Positions 14,160 to 25,785 of a DNA stretch of 64,000 bases are shown here, piece by piece. A model generated the notes under the pieces. That model ran no database searches and was not told the origin of the DNA. It saw only the letters and a program-made list of their open reading frames with translations. The position numbers and the translations under genes were made by a program. Location of the stretch: positions 8,746,501 through 8,810,500 of the forward strand of contig NC_088295.1 of assembly GCF_032854445.1 (NCBI RefSeq), in the 5' to 3' direction. Source of the stretch: Liolophura sinensis. Lineage: Eukaryota; Mollusca; Polyplacophora; Chitonida; Chitonidae. How positions within the stretch are numbered: position 1 is the stretch's first letter; each line of letters begins with the position of its first letter.

Positions 14160-14353
14160 ACACGCATAAACTGCAAGAGGCATTGACGGCTCCTCGGGAC
14201 TGAAATACATCTGAAGTTTGTTCACTGAGAGATCTGTCCACAGCGCCGATTGATTTTGAAGTGAATATCGATTGCTCATTAGATTCAACTCTCTGATATT
14301 ACCGCGTTCAAAGAACGGAGAAGAAGGCTTGAAAAACAACGCTGAACATGTCA
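14160..14353 (-). CDS. Candidate internal exon, unknown protein
   Basis: On the minus strand a strong 3' splice site, CTTCTCCCTGTTTACTTTACAG with a long pyrimidine tract, precedes a frame of about 64 codons. A donor-like GTAGGT (minus) lies at 14159-14154. The peptide includes FFERGNIRELNLMSNRYS and MYFSPEEPSMPLAVYAC. Third positions are G+C-enriched compared with flanking DNA. I do not recognise the family. If the donor is not used, the frame ends at a stop at 14148-14150. The upstream ORF at 14891-15169 on the same strand may belong to the same gene. Confidence 0.38.
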
Positions 14354-14890
14354 CTGTAAAGTAAACAGGGAGAAGGCGGAGTGCCTGAGCCGTAAGGAGG
14401 GTGCACAGAGAGTGACTTGATCGAGTTTCAGTGGGAAAAATAATTAACACCATGATTGTAGCTTGTGATGTTGCACACGATTCCCGTTAACTTGTACTAC
14501 GACGGCTATCTTATTGCTCGTGCGCTGTTGTCCGGACAATCCTGCGTTGTTGTAGTAGCTCTTACATACGTCAAGTCTGCTCTAGATTAGCATATAGACT
14601 CGAGATAACGCTTAATACATGCACTGTGTTACACAGCATGCGTACTGTATTAACAGTGTCTAAGCATTCACATTATTATGACGTATGAGTATAAAGTGGG
14701 TGTTGTCAAAATTTTAGTGCAAATAACTCACTGAGAATTACGACTGATTTACACAGCGATTCAGGTTTGGTTTTACCTCGTCGTATAATCTAATAAAAAA
14801 GTCGATTGAAACAGAAAAGGTGGATCGAAAGAAAAAATTATTGAAACACTTTGAACAAAAAGTTGAAAAAAAAATATCACTTTCTGAAAA

Positions 14891-15169
14891 CTATGTTACG
14901 TATACCATACGTACTTCTTTGCTAGATTTGTGTTTAAACCGTACTCTAGAAAGTTGGTTTACTATAGAGTTTTCCAGGATGAACGTGAAGGACTTGGGAT
15001 AGAGATAAGCGCTGTTTCCTTCAAACAAGTAGTTTGTCTTTGACAAGTTGAAACAGTCACAACCATAGCTTGGACTTGATATGGCTGGCGCACTATAAAG
15101 TTCTTGACGTAATGTTGAAGAGACGGTGTTATTGCATGTAGCATTTCTCGAGGTGTCAAATTCAATCAC
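14891..15169 (-). CDS. Candidate exon, extracellular-type peptide
   Basis: A 92-codon minus-strand frame opens with a GTG, so it is more likely part of an exon than a complete gene. The central part contains NATCNNTVSSTLRQELYSAP, two sites of N-glycosylation type, and YGCDC, and the codon mix looks protein-coding. A 3' splice-like AG lies about 25 bp inside the ORF (ACACCTCGAG). Donor-like GTA sites occur toward the low-coordinate end, including C|GTATGG, which would fit the phase of the exon at 14160-14353. The family is unknown, and a chance ORF is not excluded. Confidence 0.28.
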   Translation of the reverse strand: MIEFDTSRNATCNNTVSSTLRQELYSAPAISSPSYGCDCFNLSKTNYLFEGNSAYLYPKSFTFILENSIVNQLSRVRFKHKSSKEVRMVYVT

Positions 15170-16190
15170 ATCATTGTATTTATAACAGAATTTATTAGTT
15201 TTAATATCGTAATGTTACCAGAACAGCCTACTCATATAATGTCTTTTGTTCCGAACATTAAAGACTGTTTATTCTCATCACGTTTTAGCAACATTTAATG
15301 AGCGTTTTCATTATTGTGATATAAAATCCCCAACGTTCAAAAATGAAGGAAGAATGAGGTAGGGATATGGGATATCAGGAAGATCATACGGCACAGTTAA
15401 ATATTAATATGTTTAATTAACTACCCAATAATGGAAATCCACAAATGATGTGTCCTCTATACGTTAGACTCCAATACGAACGATGCTTTTCCCGCTTCAT
15501 GCGTCTGGCGGGTGGCCAGTGTGGACCGATGATGGAGTTAGGGGCACGCTGTGGGAGTTACCGGATACCTGGCTTGTGACAGGCCAAGTAATCTCCTCCG
15601 TGCCATAAACATGGTCAAGTTACTCAGCTTCTTCTTAGTAATTGCCAACTCCAAACACGCCATGCAACAATTAATTTCAAAGGACTGCTGACAAAAGATG
15701 TCATGCAAAAGCGAAACTAGCTCTGTAAAAACACATTTTGTTCATCAGAGGGGATTGTATTTCTTTGATTAATAATAATAAAATATAATATTGAAACCCC
15801 AAGACTAGTGAAGGAGGGGATTTATTGCTCACGTTATGTCTTCGCTGTGTATTACCTTCCTTGGTTTCTGGTATCCCGATAGTCACAGCAGGTACGCATA
15901 AATGCTCTGGTAGATGGGGTTTCCGCTGTGTGACGCAAATAGAAGCCGGGACTGCGGATTGGGTGATCAATTAAAGGATGGTTGTGTGTTGCTTTAGAGT
16001 CTGCGATAAGACATCAGAATGCAGAATGGACCGATTACCTTATTATCTATTCAGGTAGTCATGAATTGCCGTTACCTGTCTCGTGATGCATCTGTGAATA
16101 AACAATGTTAATCCTGAAACATTGGAATATTAAAAAGGAATTGTTAACATTTTGCTATCAGTTAACTACTGTAAGTAATTTTGTAATAAA
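15170..16190. other. Unique AT-rich stretch, nothing recognised
   Basis: One ORF of 89 codons (15701-15970 minus) has no recognisable features. No array or SINE tail is visible. Confidence 0.4.
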
Positions 16191-16327
16191 GTTTCAAATA
16201 GCGTTTATGTTCAATTTATATAAATATATACGAAGTTCAAAAACAACACACAGGGAGCATCGACAATAGCCTAATGTCTGTGCGAAAAGAAGATATAGTG
16301 TATTATAAGATATAGTTTCCGAGGTTT

Positions 16328-16411
16328 CAGAAAATCGCCAGGATTTAAAGTTCTCATTAATGCATGCTACAGAAAATCGCCAGGATTTAAAGTTCTCATT
16401 AATGCATGCTA
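16328..16411 (+). repeat. Perfect 42-bp tandem duplication
   Basis: Two identical 42-bp units lie at 16328-16369 and 16370-16411, beginning CAGAAAATCGCCAGGATTTA. The length is a multiple of three, so the overlapping minus-strand ORF repeats 14 residues. Perfect identity implies a recent event. Confidence 0.95.
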
Positions 16412-16554
16412 CAGCAAGCGCACTTATCAAATTCGTCGTGTGTGTGGCATTAACTATACGACAATTAATGTCATAATTTCAACTGTCGGGATCTGGTTTT
16501 ATATTTTGACTACAAAAAGTGTGTTAATTTCTTTCCACATAAATTCCATGTATG

Positions 16555-16648
16555 TATATTTATTTGTTTATTTATTTATTTAATTGGTATTTTGTGTCGT
16601 AGTCAGGAATATTTCACTTATACGACGGCGGCCAGCATTATGGCAGAA
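16555..16648 (-). mobile_element. SINE 3' fragment, minus orientation
   Basis: A TTTATTTATTTATTTAATTG tail, a diverged complement of the AAACACC block, and GAATATTTCACTTATACGAC then GGCGGCCAGCATTATGG match the reverse complement of the 46-kb SINE. The match stops shortly before the hairpin element. Confidence 0.8.
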
Positions 16649-16698
16649 AGTATGTTAACCGTTATATTCTCCTTAAAACTCATAGCTGTACGTGGTTC

Positions 16699-16854
16699 AA
16701 TAATAATGAAGTCAAGGCATCACCACGTAAGTGTAATAAAGGTTTCAAAAGCTTTCGATCCACGCAAGCACTTGATAATGATCCCGGCATGCGGATCGAA
16801 AGCATGTGAAACCTTTGTTACTTTACGTGGTGGTGCCTTGACTTCTTTATTATT
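16699..16854. repeat. Long imperfect hairpin (foldback/MITE-like)
   Basis: Arms at 16699-16761 and 16793-16854 are inverted copies with about 88% identity by eye. The arm core is GAAGTCAAGGCA(T/C)CACCACG, ending in CTTTCGATCC. The loop is 31 bp. A transcript of this locus would fold into a stem of about 62 bp. It may be a foldback transposon remnant. The 144-codon ORF at 16592-17026 simply crosses the SINE and the hairpin and should not be taken as a gene. Confidence 0.85.
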
Positions 16855-17025
16855 AATATTATTCTTTTCCAGATTATCCAAGAAACCACCGTCTTTCACA
16901 TGTTACCTGACAAACCTCTTGATGCAGCGGAACCACTGGTCAAAGGGCCAGTCGGTCAATTGTATAGGACCAGAACATCGATGTACTCGACATCAAATTA
17001 TTTCCTCGCAGCATAGTGAACGCTA

Positions 17026-17205
17026 GAGGCCGATTTCACAAATCCTTCCTCTTCACAATGCTTAGTTTTCGGTAATGGAAATTATAATTTTGACACACTT
17101 GTATGAAGATAACATTGATGGTGTGGTTAAAATGTAAATTTCTAAGCCCTAAAATCGTATTACAACCTTTGACCTAAGTTAGAAATGGCTTTGTAGAATC
17201 AGTGG
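17026..17205. mobile_element. MITE with 18-20 bp terminal inverted repeats
   Basis: The left end GAGGCCGATTTCACAAATCC and the right end GGCTTTGTAGAATCAGTGG are inverted copies. Internal sequence and both ends match the element at 54831-55055. It is non-coding and about 180 bp long. Confidence 0.7.
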
Positions 17206-17209
17206 AGAA

Positions 17210-18510
17210 TTGCACAAGCAAGTTTCGATAAAAGTATCCTCTTATCCTTGCCTGTTAGGTATTGATAGATATCGGAATTTCGATATCACTGTTTTATTGT
17301 TTTTACCACGAGAATGTTTCTGCAATCAGTTAACACTGCGTTAAATACGTTAAAAAGTCCAATAAATTGCAGTTAACGTCCCTGCATATTTTTTTACCCA
17401 ATTCTGCTTAAGACATGGTGCTAGGGGGGCGTGTAAATTGCTACTATTTATGCATTTACATGAACAGTTAGAATAAAATCTTGACTGAGGTAAACTGTCG
17501 AGAGGGCGTATTTCACCGGATACGTGTGAATATTTGCTATCACACTGTCTTGGCTGCTCTGATTTTACTCTCTGTGCTGTACGTCTTAATTATATTAATC
17601 TGGTAGACTTTGTATATCATTATAAAACATGCAGTTTCATGCATATACTTATTCACATATAATTAGCTGGGGGTTATCTATTGAACTTATCAGGAACCGT
17701 CAACACTGATAACACAATAACATGTAGGGTAACACGTGCAATAAGAAATATACCAAATGAGACATAAAACTTTACAAAACAAGCTGTAACCTTACACGTA
17801 TGACAATAGGAAAATTATACCAGTAGCTTTTGTGCCAAATATATGTTACATGTATATCAAGGCAATAGTCTCAATGTACACATATACAAGGTCTAGATAT
17901 TATAAGTTTTAATTAGGCGTATAGGCGATTAGGCCTATATAAATATATGTATTATCTGGTAACGAAAGTTCATTAGAAATGTAAACTTCACATCTCAAGA
18001 TTCAGTATTGCATTTCTTTTAATAATATAATGTAACATTATTTTCAGCCATGGGTGTCTGTATAACACGGTTTCAAACCTAGTTGCAATATGGCTGAAAC
18101 TGAAATGGACTTTACACCTGAAGTAAATAAACAACATATAACAATAAACAGGCATACTAGTCCGGTGTCTATATGACCTAGTTTCATATGCAGCCAATAA
18201 CAAAGAGTCCGAGGTCAGTATAATTAAGATGTACTTTATAGAGAGTAAGACAATTTACCTCAGTCAGGGTTTATTTTAACAGTTCATGTAAATGCATAAA
18301 TTGTATCAATTTTCAATAGCAATTGTGGCTTACCTATGAACAAAATACTTCCAAATACTGTGTTTAATAAAACAATAAATTCATATATAGATCTACAACC
18401 AAGCATACATCGTAAAATAGCGTTGTCGCAACGAACAATCTATAACCATAGTGTATAATCTAAATCTCAAGGTCTCTATTAAGGTTTGCTTTCACTTCAC
18501 TGAAACTGAT
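17210..18510. other. AT-rich stretch, nothing recognised
   Basis: No convincing ORF, array or SINE fragment is seen. Confidence 0.45.
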
Positions 18511-18512
18511 TT

Positions 18513-18955
18513 ATGATCAGAAAAAGCAGGGTTTGTGGAATATTGACCCGGTTCAGGAAGCGCAGGATTTCTAGTCTATTGGTTTAGGAAAGAACAGAAT
18601 TTCTGACCTATTGGTCAGGCTCTGAGAGAACAGGGTTGATCAGGTTAAGAAAGATCAGGGTTTCTGGCTTGTTTATCAGGTTAAGAAAGATCAGGGTTTC
18701 TGGCCTGTTGATCAAGTTTAGAAAGAGCAGAGAATCTGGCCTGTTGATCAGGTTTAAAAAGAGCATGGTTTCTGTCCTGTTGATCAGGTTTAAAAAGAGC
18801 ATGGTTTCTGTCCTGTTAATCAGCTTCAGGAAGAGCAGGGTTTCCGGCCTGATGGTCAGGTTAAGAAAGAACAGGGTTTCCGGCCTGCTGAAAGAACAGG
18901 GTTTCTGGTCTGTTGATCAGGTTAAGACAGAACAGTGTGTCTGGTCTGTTGGTGA
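18513..18955 (+). repeat. 36-bp minisatellite, about 12 copies
   Basis: Units of about 36 bp carry the core GATCAGGTTTAAAAAGAGCA followed by TGGTTTCTG. Two adjacent units near 18740-18810 are almost identical, while the outer units are diverged. Because 36 is a multiple of three, both strands carry ORFs with a 12-residue repeat (18636-18977 plus, 18608-18802 minus). These are repeat-driven and I do not call them genes. Confidence 0.9.
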
Positions 18956-20975
18956 CCAAAACTCTGGAAGAAGATAAGAGATATTTTTGCTTAATATATA
19001 CAAGATACCAGATGTCTGACTTTTGTACTTGTTTGCTTAACACCGTTCCCATCTGAAGAAGCTGACACTTGTTTTTTTTTACTAATTTGTCAAACAGATG
19101 TCTCGAGAATAGACCTCCGTGCTTTGTGTATAGTTAATCATCCAAATAAGATGATTTTTGATTACAGCAACGATGGCCAAACTTCTCTTCAGTTGCGTGT
19201 AGGTCGATTAAAACCATGAAATGATCATTATACACTCTTAAAAGCGCTGCTTAACAGTTAAACGGTTCGAGGAGTGCCCGCTCTAAGACAAGTGTGTTTC
19301 GCTACAGGCGTAAGTGTTATGCATGTATGTAACATTGTAAGTGTTTATTGAAACACTTTGAAAGTATGGTAACTCGTCAAACCCTTTAAGCGTTAAATGC
19401 AACACTTTAAGCGTACATATAAAGCGTAAGCGTAAATAAAAAAAATTAGGGATTTTAAAGTTTTGTATTTCAAGTGTGCTGTTCGCATATCAACTGGTAC
19501 AGCTCACAAGAAAATCGGATAAATTTTTTGTTTTCCATATTACCAATGCTTTCATTTAAGGAACCGAACTTAAAATGTCGAGCAAATTAGTTGGTGATAG
19601 ATTCGAACCTGCGAACATATTTGGCTAGTTACTATAGTGAACTTCCGACAAAACTATCAGTTGGAAAAGAGCCATCACGTTAATGCCAAAGCTACACACG
19701 TAGCATATAAGACAAAAATAATATCAGACAAAATGTCAGATTGTCAAACATGACAAATCTTTAACATCTGTATTTTGATTATATATGATCGTTGTGCGCA
19801 TTAGTATTCTATAAACGCAAATAGCAATGACACAGAAACGGAGAGAACCAAGGTCAGTAAATATAGACAGATGGATAGTCAATGACTGATTACTGATGTA
19901 TAAAGTAAAAGGAATTTATTTTGAACATCACCAAAGGAGAGTGACTTAACTATTCTAACCCCTATATCTCAAACTGACACTGGCAGACTTTGCTGAATCG
20001 GTAGCGTACAATTCACTGTTTTGAGAGCGTTGGATTTGTAACATTCCGCACTTCCGTCCAGGAAAGGCATTTATCACTGGAATGGACTGGAACTTCCGGT
20101 CTGGGGCTTGACCGCGTCAGGCCACTGGAGCCGGCCCACAAATGAACACATTAATCAAGGTCACTTGTCAGCGATCCGACTAAAATGGAGAAATTATCGT
20201 GGAGTGGAAGTACATAAGGGCGACACAGGGGACGTAGTCCTGGGGTGGGGTTATGAGGGGATAGGGAGGGGAATCATTGAGGGGCAATTGCTGAAAAAGC
20301 AGTGTGTGGATAGATACCGCACAGCTCATCTTCGCACAATTAGTATTCCTCGTCATTTCTAAATCATATTCCAGGACATTCCAAATTTGTCGTGTTTTAT
20401 TAGTATAGGCCTATGCAATCATTTCCCAGAGGACCTTTTTAAATGGTTCATGATGTGAACCGAAACACGTAAATAATGCTCGCTCCTCTGGAGTCGACAG
20501 TTCCTTGTCGCATCCAGACGGACGGTGGCTTGTGTATTATCCTGTAACGCTCAAACCTTGTTCAGGATCTACCAATGAAAAACAGTTGAGATTAGTTCAC
20601 TAAAAAAAGTCACATGTGTCGAGTGGTTGGATGTGTTGTCTTCTGGACGAAGAGTTAAACATTCAATCATTCATTCATCGTTTGATGTAATTTTGATGCA
20701 TAATCAGTGGTTATTCATATAGCAAAGGTTCAAGTTTGCTGAAGTGCGCTCTGCGTTTACATTAAATGTTACCTGCCTTCCGTTATGGGCTAATAACCAT
20801 TTGATTTGTTCAAAAATAACACACCATTCCCTGGTAAGTGATAAGAGGTTAAGTGAGGCATGTAATCAGGCGTCCGTTTTACGATGCAGTCTTCCATCAC
20901 AACTCGCAGTGAAGAGATATTAGTCACCATGGTTAATACCCTCTGCACAACGTACCAAGAGCTATGTAAAACGGG
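18956..20975. other. Mostly unique sequence
   Basis: An 84-codon ORF at 20108-20362 lies in a locally G+C-richer patch but has no recognisable domain. The segment 20625-20672 ends in GAAGAGTTAAACATTCAATC plus ATTC repeats and resembles the tail of a third, unclassified SINE. Confidence 0.4.
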
Positions 20976-22172
20976 AGGTATCAAAACCCATTCAGACGTG
21001 TCAGGCGTACCAGACCTATCACACGGACGAGGTACCAGAACCCACCCAGTCCGGGAGGTATTACAGCTGTATCAGCTTTGCCATTTACCAGAACTCACCT
21101 AGGCCGTGATGTATTCCAGACCTATCACACGGACGAGGTACCAGAACCCACCCAGTCCGGGAGGTATTACAGCTGTATCAGCTTTGCCATTTACCAGAAC
21201 CCACCTAGGCCGTGATGTATTCCAGACCTATCACACGGACGAGGTACCAAAACCCACCCAGTCCGGGAGGTATTACAGCTGTATCAGCTTTGCCATTTAC
21301 CAGAACCCACCTAGGCCGTGATGTATTCCAGACCTATCACACGGACGAGGTACCAGAACCCACCCAGTCCGGGAGGTATTACAGCTGTATCAGCTTTGCC
21401 ATTTACCAGAACCCACCTAGGCCGTGATGTATTCCAGACCTATCACACGGACGAGGTACCAGAACCCACCCAGTCCGGGAGGTATTACAGCTGTATCAGC
21501 TTTGCCATTTACCAGAACCCACCTAGGCCGTGATGTATTCCAGACCTATCACACGGACGAGGTACCAAAACCCACCCAGGCCGGGAGGTGTTACAGCTGT
21601 ATCAGCTAGGCCATGTACCGGAGCCCACCCAAGCTGAAGTGTATTCTAAATCTATGAGATGGACCAGACACTAGAACCCACTCAGGCCGGCAGGTATTAC
21701 AGCCGTTTCAGCTGGGCCATATACCAGAACCCAACCAAGCTGAAGTGTATTCTAAATCTATGAGATGGACCAGACACTAGAACCCACTCAGGCCGGCAGT
21801 TATTACAGCCGTATCAGCTGGGCCATGTACCAGAACCCACCCAGGCTGGAATGTATTCTAAACCTATGAAATGGACCAGATACTAAAACCCACCCAGTCC
21901 GGGATGTATTTCGTCCCAACCACACGGGCCATTCACCAGGACCCAACCAGACAGGGATGTATTCCAGTCGTATCAGACGGGCCAGATGCCTGAACCCTCC
22001 CAGGCTGGGTTGTATTTCAGACCTATCATCAGGTACCAAAATCCACCGAGGCCGGGATGTATTTCAGTCGTACAGATGGGCCAGGTACCAGAATCTACCC
22101 AGACGAGGATGTATTCCAGACCTATCACACGGACCAGGTACCAAAATCCACCCAGATCGGGATGTTTTCTCG
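20976..22172 (+). repeat. 106-bp dimeric minisatellite (2 x 53 bp)
   Basis: From about 21005 to 21605 there are nearly six head-to-tail 106-bp units that differ at only a few positions. Each unit consists of two related 53-bp monomers, both starting ACCAGAACCCACC. One continues with CAGTCCGGGAGGTATTACAG, the other with TAGGCCGTGATGTATTCCAG. From 21605 to 22172 the same monomers continue but are strongly diverged and differently paired. Repeated 61-71 codon ORFs spaced exactly 106 bp apart are by-products. Confidence 0.95.
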
Positions 22173-22755
22173 TAGTATGCCATTAACGCCGTGATCATGT
22201 ATTTGTTCGTACCTGAAGACTGACTCCTCGAGCAGCGTGGACACTAATTGTTCCCCGACGGAAGCTGGTGATTGCCTCATTATTGAGAGTGAACATTTTC
22301 ACTTGCCATGTCTACTTCCTGGAGGTTATATTCGTCATCGGCAATTAGCTTCCCCGGATGGACTGAAAATAAGCAATAAATTGGGACGTGTAGATAAAGG
22401 CAATGCGCAATTCGGCGAAGGAACCTCAACCCGGCTCGCCGACACAATCACTTCGCTGCTCGTTGCCAAAGGAGAATTCCTACTGAGCTGTTTGCATGTG
22501 AAGCTTTGATGTAGCTTCTGTGTTCGGAGTTTGTTCAAAGCCACAAGCCCGAGGCTTCTTAGAAGCGTTTTTATCTAGTCTAATTGGAAAGCAGAATTCC
22601 CACCATTACTACTACATATTCACTTACTTCCGGCTTACATGAGTTCCCTAAAGTGGGACATTATTTGCCCAACTATCACATTGTCGTTACTGGTCTGGTT
22701 TTATCCTCTATACTGTCATCCTTTTGAATTACCGAGAATTCTGTTCAGTGCAACG
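22173..22755. other. Between array and 3' exon
   Basis: A 90-codon plus-strand ORF (22237-22509) has no recognised family. Nothing else is identified. The minus-strand poly(A) signal at 22756-22761 is listed separately. Confidence 0.4.
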
Positions 22756-22761
22756 TTTATT
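22756..22761 (-). terminator. Poly(A) signal AATAAA
   Basis: AATAAA on the minus strand lies about 70 bp downstream of the stop codon at 22829-22831. This spacing suits a short 3' UTR of the exon candidate above it. Confidence 0.4.
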
Positions 22762-22828
22762 TGTTATGTTAACAGAACATTGCACTGCGCCACAGGTTAA
22801 ACTTTTGTCATGCAAGAAAACGAATACG

Positions 22829-23101
22829 TTACATTATGAACGCACCAGGCAGGAAAAACGCCACAGTAAAAATTAATGTGACAGTATGAATGCATATCCA
22901 AATTTCCAATTTCTCCTTTTCTTGTGTCGTGACTTTCACATAACTTTTTCTTGTCAGTATGTTATTACTTACAACAATTTTAAGCTCATCTGCTTGAATA
23001 ATGTGATACAATAGGAAATCAAAGCGATTGTATTTGATTTCATTTCGGGCTTTCTTGTTCAACATCCTGGCATATGTGCCCATGGTAACACCTTGTTGTA
23101 T
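22829..23101 (-). CDS. Candidate terminal exon with membrane segment
   Basis: A minus-strand frame runs from the edge of the 46-bp array to TAA at 22829-22831, about 90 codons. It reads GVTMGTYARMLNKKARNEIK, then a mixed segment with FDFLLYHIIQADELKIV, then a charged stretch EKEKLEIW and a hydrophobic segment of about 18 residues (ICIHTVTLIFTVAFFLPGAF) at the very C-terminus. A consensus donor GTAAGT at 22972-22967 offers an alternative: a phase-0 exon 22973-23101. AATAAA follows the stop. The C-terminal hydrophobic LPGAF segment vaguely recalls PGG-type membrane ends of ankyrin-repeat proteins, but this is weak. The proposed acceptor (ATATGTCAG) lacks a pyrimidine tract and is itself part of the repeat unit. 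Confidence 0.38.
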   Translation of the reverse strand: MQQGVTMGTYARMLNKKARNEIKYNRFDFLLYHIIQADELKIVVSNNILTRKSYVKVTTQEKEKLEIWICIHTVTLIFTVAFFLPGAFIM

Positions 23102-24455
23102 CTGACATATCCTTACATACAATCTTCATGTTAACACCTTGTTATATCTGACGTATCCTTAAATACAATCTTCATGTTAACACCTTGTTGTATCTGACAT
23201 ATCTTTAAATACAATCTTCATGTTAACACCTTGTTGTATCTGGCATATCCTTAAATACAATCTTCATGTTAACACCTTGTTGTATCTGACATATCTTTAA
23301 ATACAATCTTCGTGTTAACACTTTGTTGTATCTGACATATCCTGACATGCAATCTTCATGTTAACACCTTGTTGTATCGGCATATCCTTACATACAATCT
23401 CCAAGGTAACACCTTGTTGTATCTGACATATCCTGACATGCAATCTTCATGTTAACACCTTGTTGTATCGGCATATCCTTACATACAATCTCCAAGGTAA
23501 CAACTTGTTGTATCTGGCATATCCTTACATGCAATCTTCGTGTTAACACTTTTTTGTATCTGACATATCCTTACATACAATCTTCATGTTAACACCTTGT
23601 AGTATCTGGCATATTCTTACATACAATCTTCATGGTGACACCTTGTTGTATCGGCATATCCTTACATACAATCTCCAAAGTAACACCTTGTTGTATCTGG
23701 CATATCCTTACATGCAATCTTCGTGTTAACACTTTGTTGTATCTGACATATCCTGACATACAATCTTCATGTTAACACCTTGTTGTATCTGGCATATCCT
23801 TACATACAATCTCCAAGGTAACACCTTGTTGTATCTGGCATATCCTTACATACAATCTCCAAGGTAACACTTTGTTGTATCTGACATATCCTTACATGCA
23901 ATCTTCAAGTTAACACCTTGTTGTATCTGACATATCCTTACATACAATCTTCATGGTGACACCTTGTTGTATCTGGCATATCCTTACATACAATCTCCAA
24001 GGTAACACCTTGTTGTATCTAGCATATCCTTACATACAATCTCCATGTTAACACCTTGTTGTATCTGGCATATCCCTACATACAATCTTCATGTTAACAC
24101 CTTGTTGTATCTGGCATATCCTTACATGCAATCTTCATGGTAACACCTTGTTGTATCTGGCATATCCTTACATGCAATCTTCATGTTAACATATTGTTGT
24201 ATCTGGCATATCCTTAAATACAATCTTCATGTTAACACCTTGTTGTATCTGGCATATCCTTACATACAATCTTCATGTTAACACCTTGTTGTATCTGGCA
24301 TATCCTTACATACAATCTTCGTGTTAACACCTTGTTGTATCTGGCATATCCTTACATACAATCTTCATGTTAACACCTTGTTGTATCTGGCATATCCTTA
24401 CATACAATCTTCATGTTAACACCTTGTTGTATCTGGCATATCCTTACATACAATC
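23081..24455 (-). repeat. 46-bp minisatellite, about 30 copies
   Basis: About 30 units of 46 bp (some 45) carry the plus-strand core TTAACACCTTGTTGTATCTG then GCATATCCTTACATACAATC. Diversity is low across the array, with recurring variants (CATGTTAAC, CAAGGTAAC, CGTGTTAAC) that suggest unequal exchange. On the minus strand each unit repeats the sequence at the start of the exon candidate 22829-23101: GATATGTCAG followed by ATACAACAAGGTGTTA. Confidence 0.97.
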
Positions 24456-25490
24456 GTCTCCAGCGCTGCATGGGAAGTTTACGCGGTTCAACAATCTGTA
24501 GCGATTATACTACAATGCTGATGATTGATATTATTTTAAACCATTAACTTTTACAATACCGTTATAAGTGCGATCTAATTCCATTTACGACGTGTCTTAA
24601 AATTTTAACAATACAGCTGTTCTTCCTTCTTATCGGCTTGGATTATAAATTGCCTTGAGTAACCCATACAAGTGCTGAAGGCCGAGTGGCAGGCGGGACA
24701 GCCATTGACTGTTCTCCGAATGACTGATGCCATTTCTGTCCCGGCCAATCTGTCAGACGACGAGCCTCGCCATTGTCTGCGAGTTCCATCCAGGGTTGGC
24801 GTGTACTGATGTTAATAGACAGAGCTCTTTAGAACACGAGAAACAAGCCTCGAAGGACGCGCCCGAATCTTTCATTGCTATGTAGAGAGGCTTTCAAGAG
24901 GGTTTAAAGTCAATATTGTTCATCTATTGGACAGCATGCTGCACTTTTCTACATGTTGACAAGTGAGTGGGTTCCAGTGTTTCTGCTGTTATCCGCACCT
25001 CTAGTCTACAGACAGGCAATTCAGGGTCGCCAAGGATCTGAACACTAGCAGATTGTACTCAAGTTTTGTAAGACATAAACCACCTAATCTCCACGAAATT
25101 TCCAACAGCTAAAGAGTTTGTGCGACTTTCAAAACTACAATTCACAATAAATATATGTCCCCTTATTTTGCCAAATATTCACGAAGTAACACAACTTGTA
25201 CGGCCATTGAAAGGTTGTGAAAGATATTTACCCATCTTCACTGCATGGATTTACTCACCAAATGGTGCATCTCATCATGTACAAAGACCACAACGGTTTC
25301 TTTTCTCGCAAACTTTACCTCAAGAGAGATAGTTTCAGTTTTGACTTGGCAAATTATTCTTACTTGGACAGCAAACTACGACTCCGAAATTTAACAATAT
25401 ATTTGCTAACTTTATAAATAAGGGCGTTTTACTGTAGCTATATACAGTACCCTACATTACCTAATCATATGACAAATTGGGCCCATGAGA
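24456..25490. other. Unique sequence, no gene identified
   Basis: The patch 24680-24860 is G+C-richer and has a 48-codon ATG frame on the minus strand, but no homology or splice evidence. ORFs at 25120-25417 are unremarkable. Confidence 0.4.
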
Positions 25491-25499
25491 AAATCTGCC

Positions 25500-25602
25500 T
25501 GGAACGTATAGCTGGTTGTGAGTTTCCTTGAGGTTCTGCCTGCGGTGACTGAAACACGGCGTAATGGCGTAAAACTCCAATCACATAAATAAACAAATAA
25601 AA
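25500..25602 (+). mobile_element. Diverged SINE 3' end
   Basis: GGTTGTGAGTTTCCTTGAGG, TTCTGCCTG, then ACGGCGTAATGGCGTAAAAC and an AAAT tail follow the order of the SINE consensus with a short internal deletion. Plus orientation. Confidence 0.65.
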
Positions 25603-25722
25603 AAAAATGAAACCGAATCTGAAGCCTCTGAAATCTCCGGAAGATGTGTTAGGTAGCCGATAGAATTTGATGGTTTTTTGCATGTTCTTTACCTGTTATT
25701 CACTCACAAGCCAACAAATCAT

Positions 25723-25724
<2 letters not shown>

Positions 25725-25783
<59 letters not shown>
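25725..25783. repeat. (TA)n microsatellite
   Basis: An uninterrupted AT dinucleotide run of about 59 bp. It creates the IYIYIY stretches in ORFs on both strands, which are not genes. Confidence 0.98.

Positions 25784-25784
<1 letters not shown>

Positions 25785-25785
<1 letters not shown>

Noticed and set aside
16592-17026. 144-codon ORF
   Set aside because: It crosses a SINE fragment and a hairpin element, so its peptide is a composite of non-coding repeats.
21106-21609. Four ORFs with almost identical 61-71 residue peptides
   Set aside because: They are spaced exactly 106 bp apart and follow the tandem unit.
23081-24455. CRISPR array, considered because of regular repeats
   Set aside because: The units are contiguous without unique spacers, and the genome is eukaryotic. 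The same holds for the 34-, 35-, 40- and 44-bp arrays.
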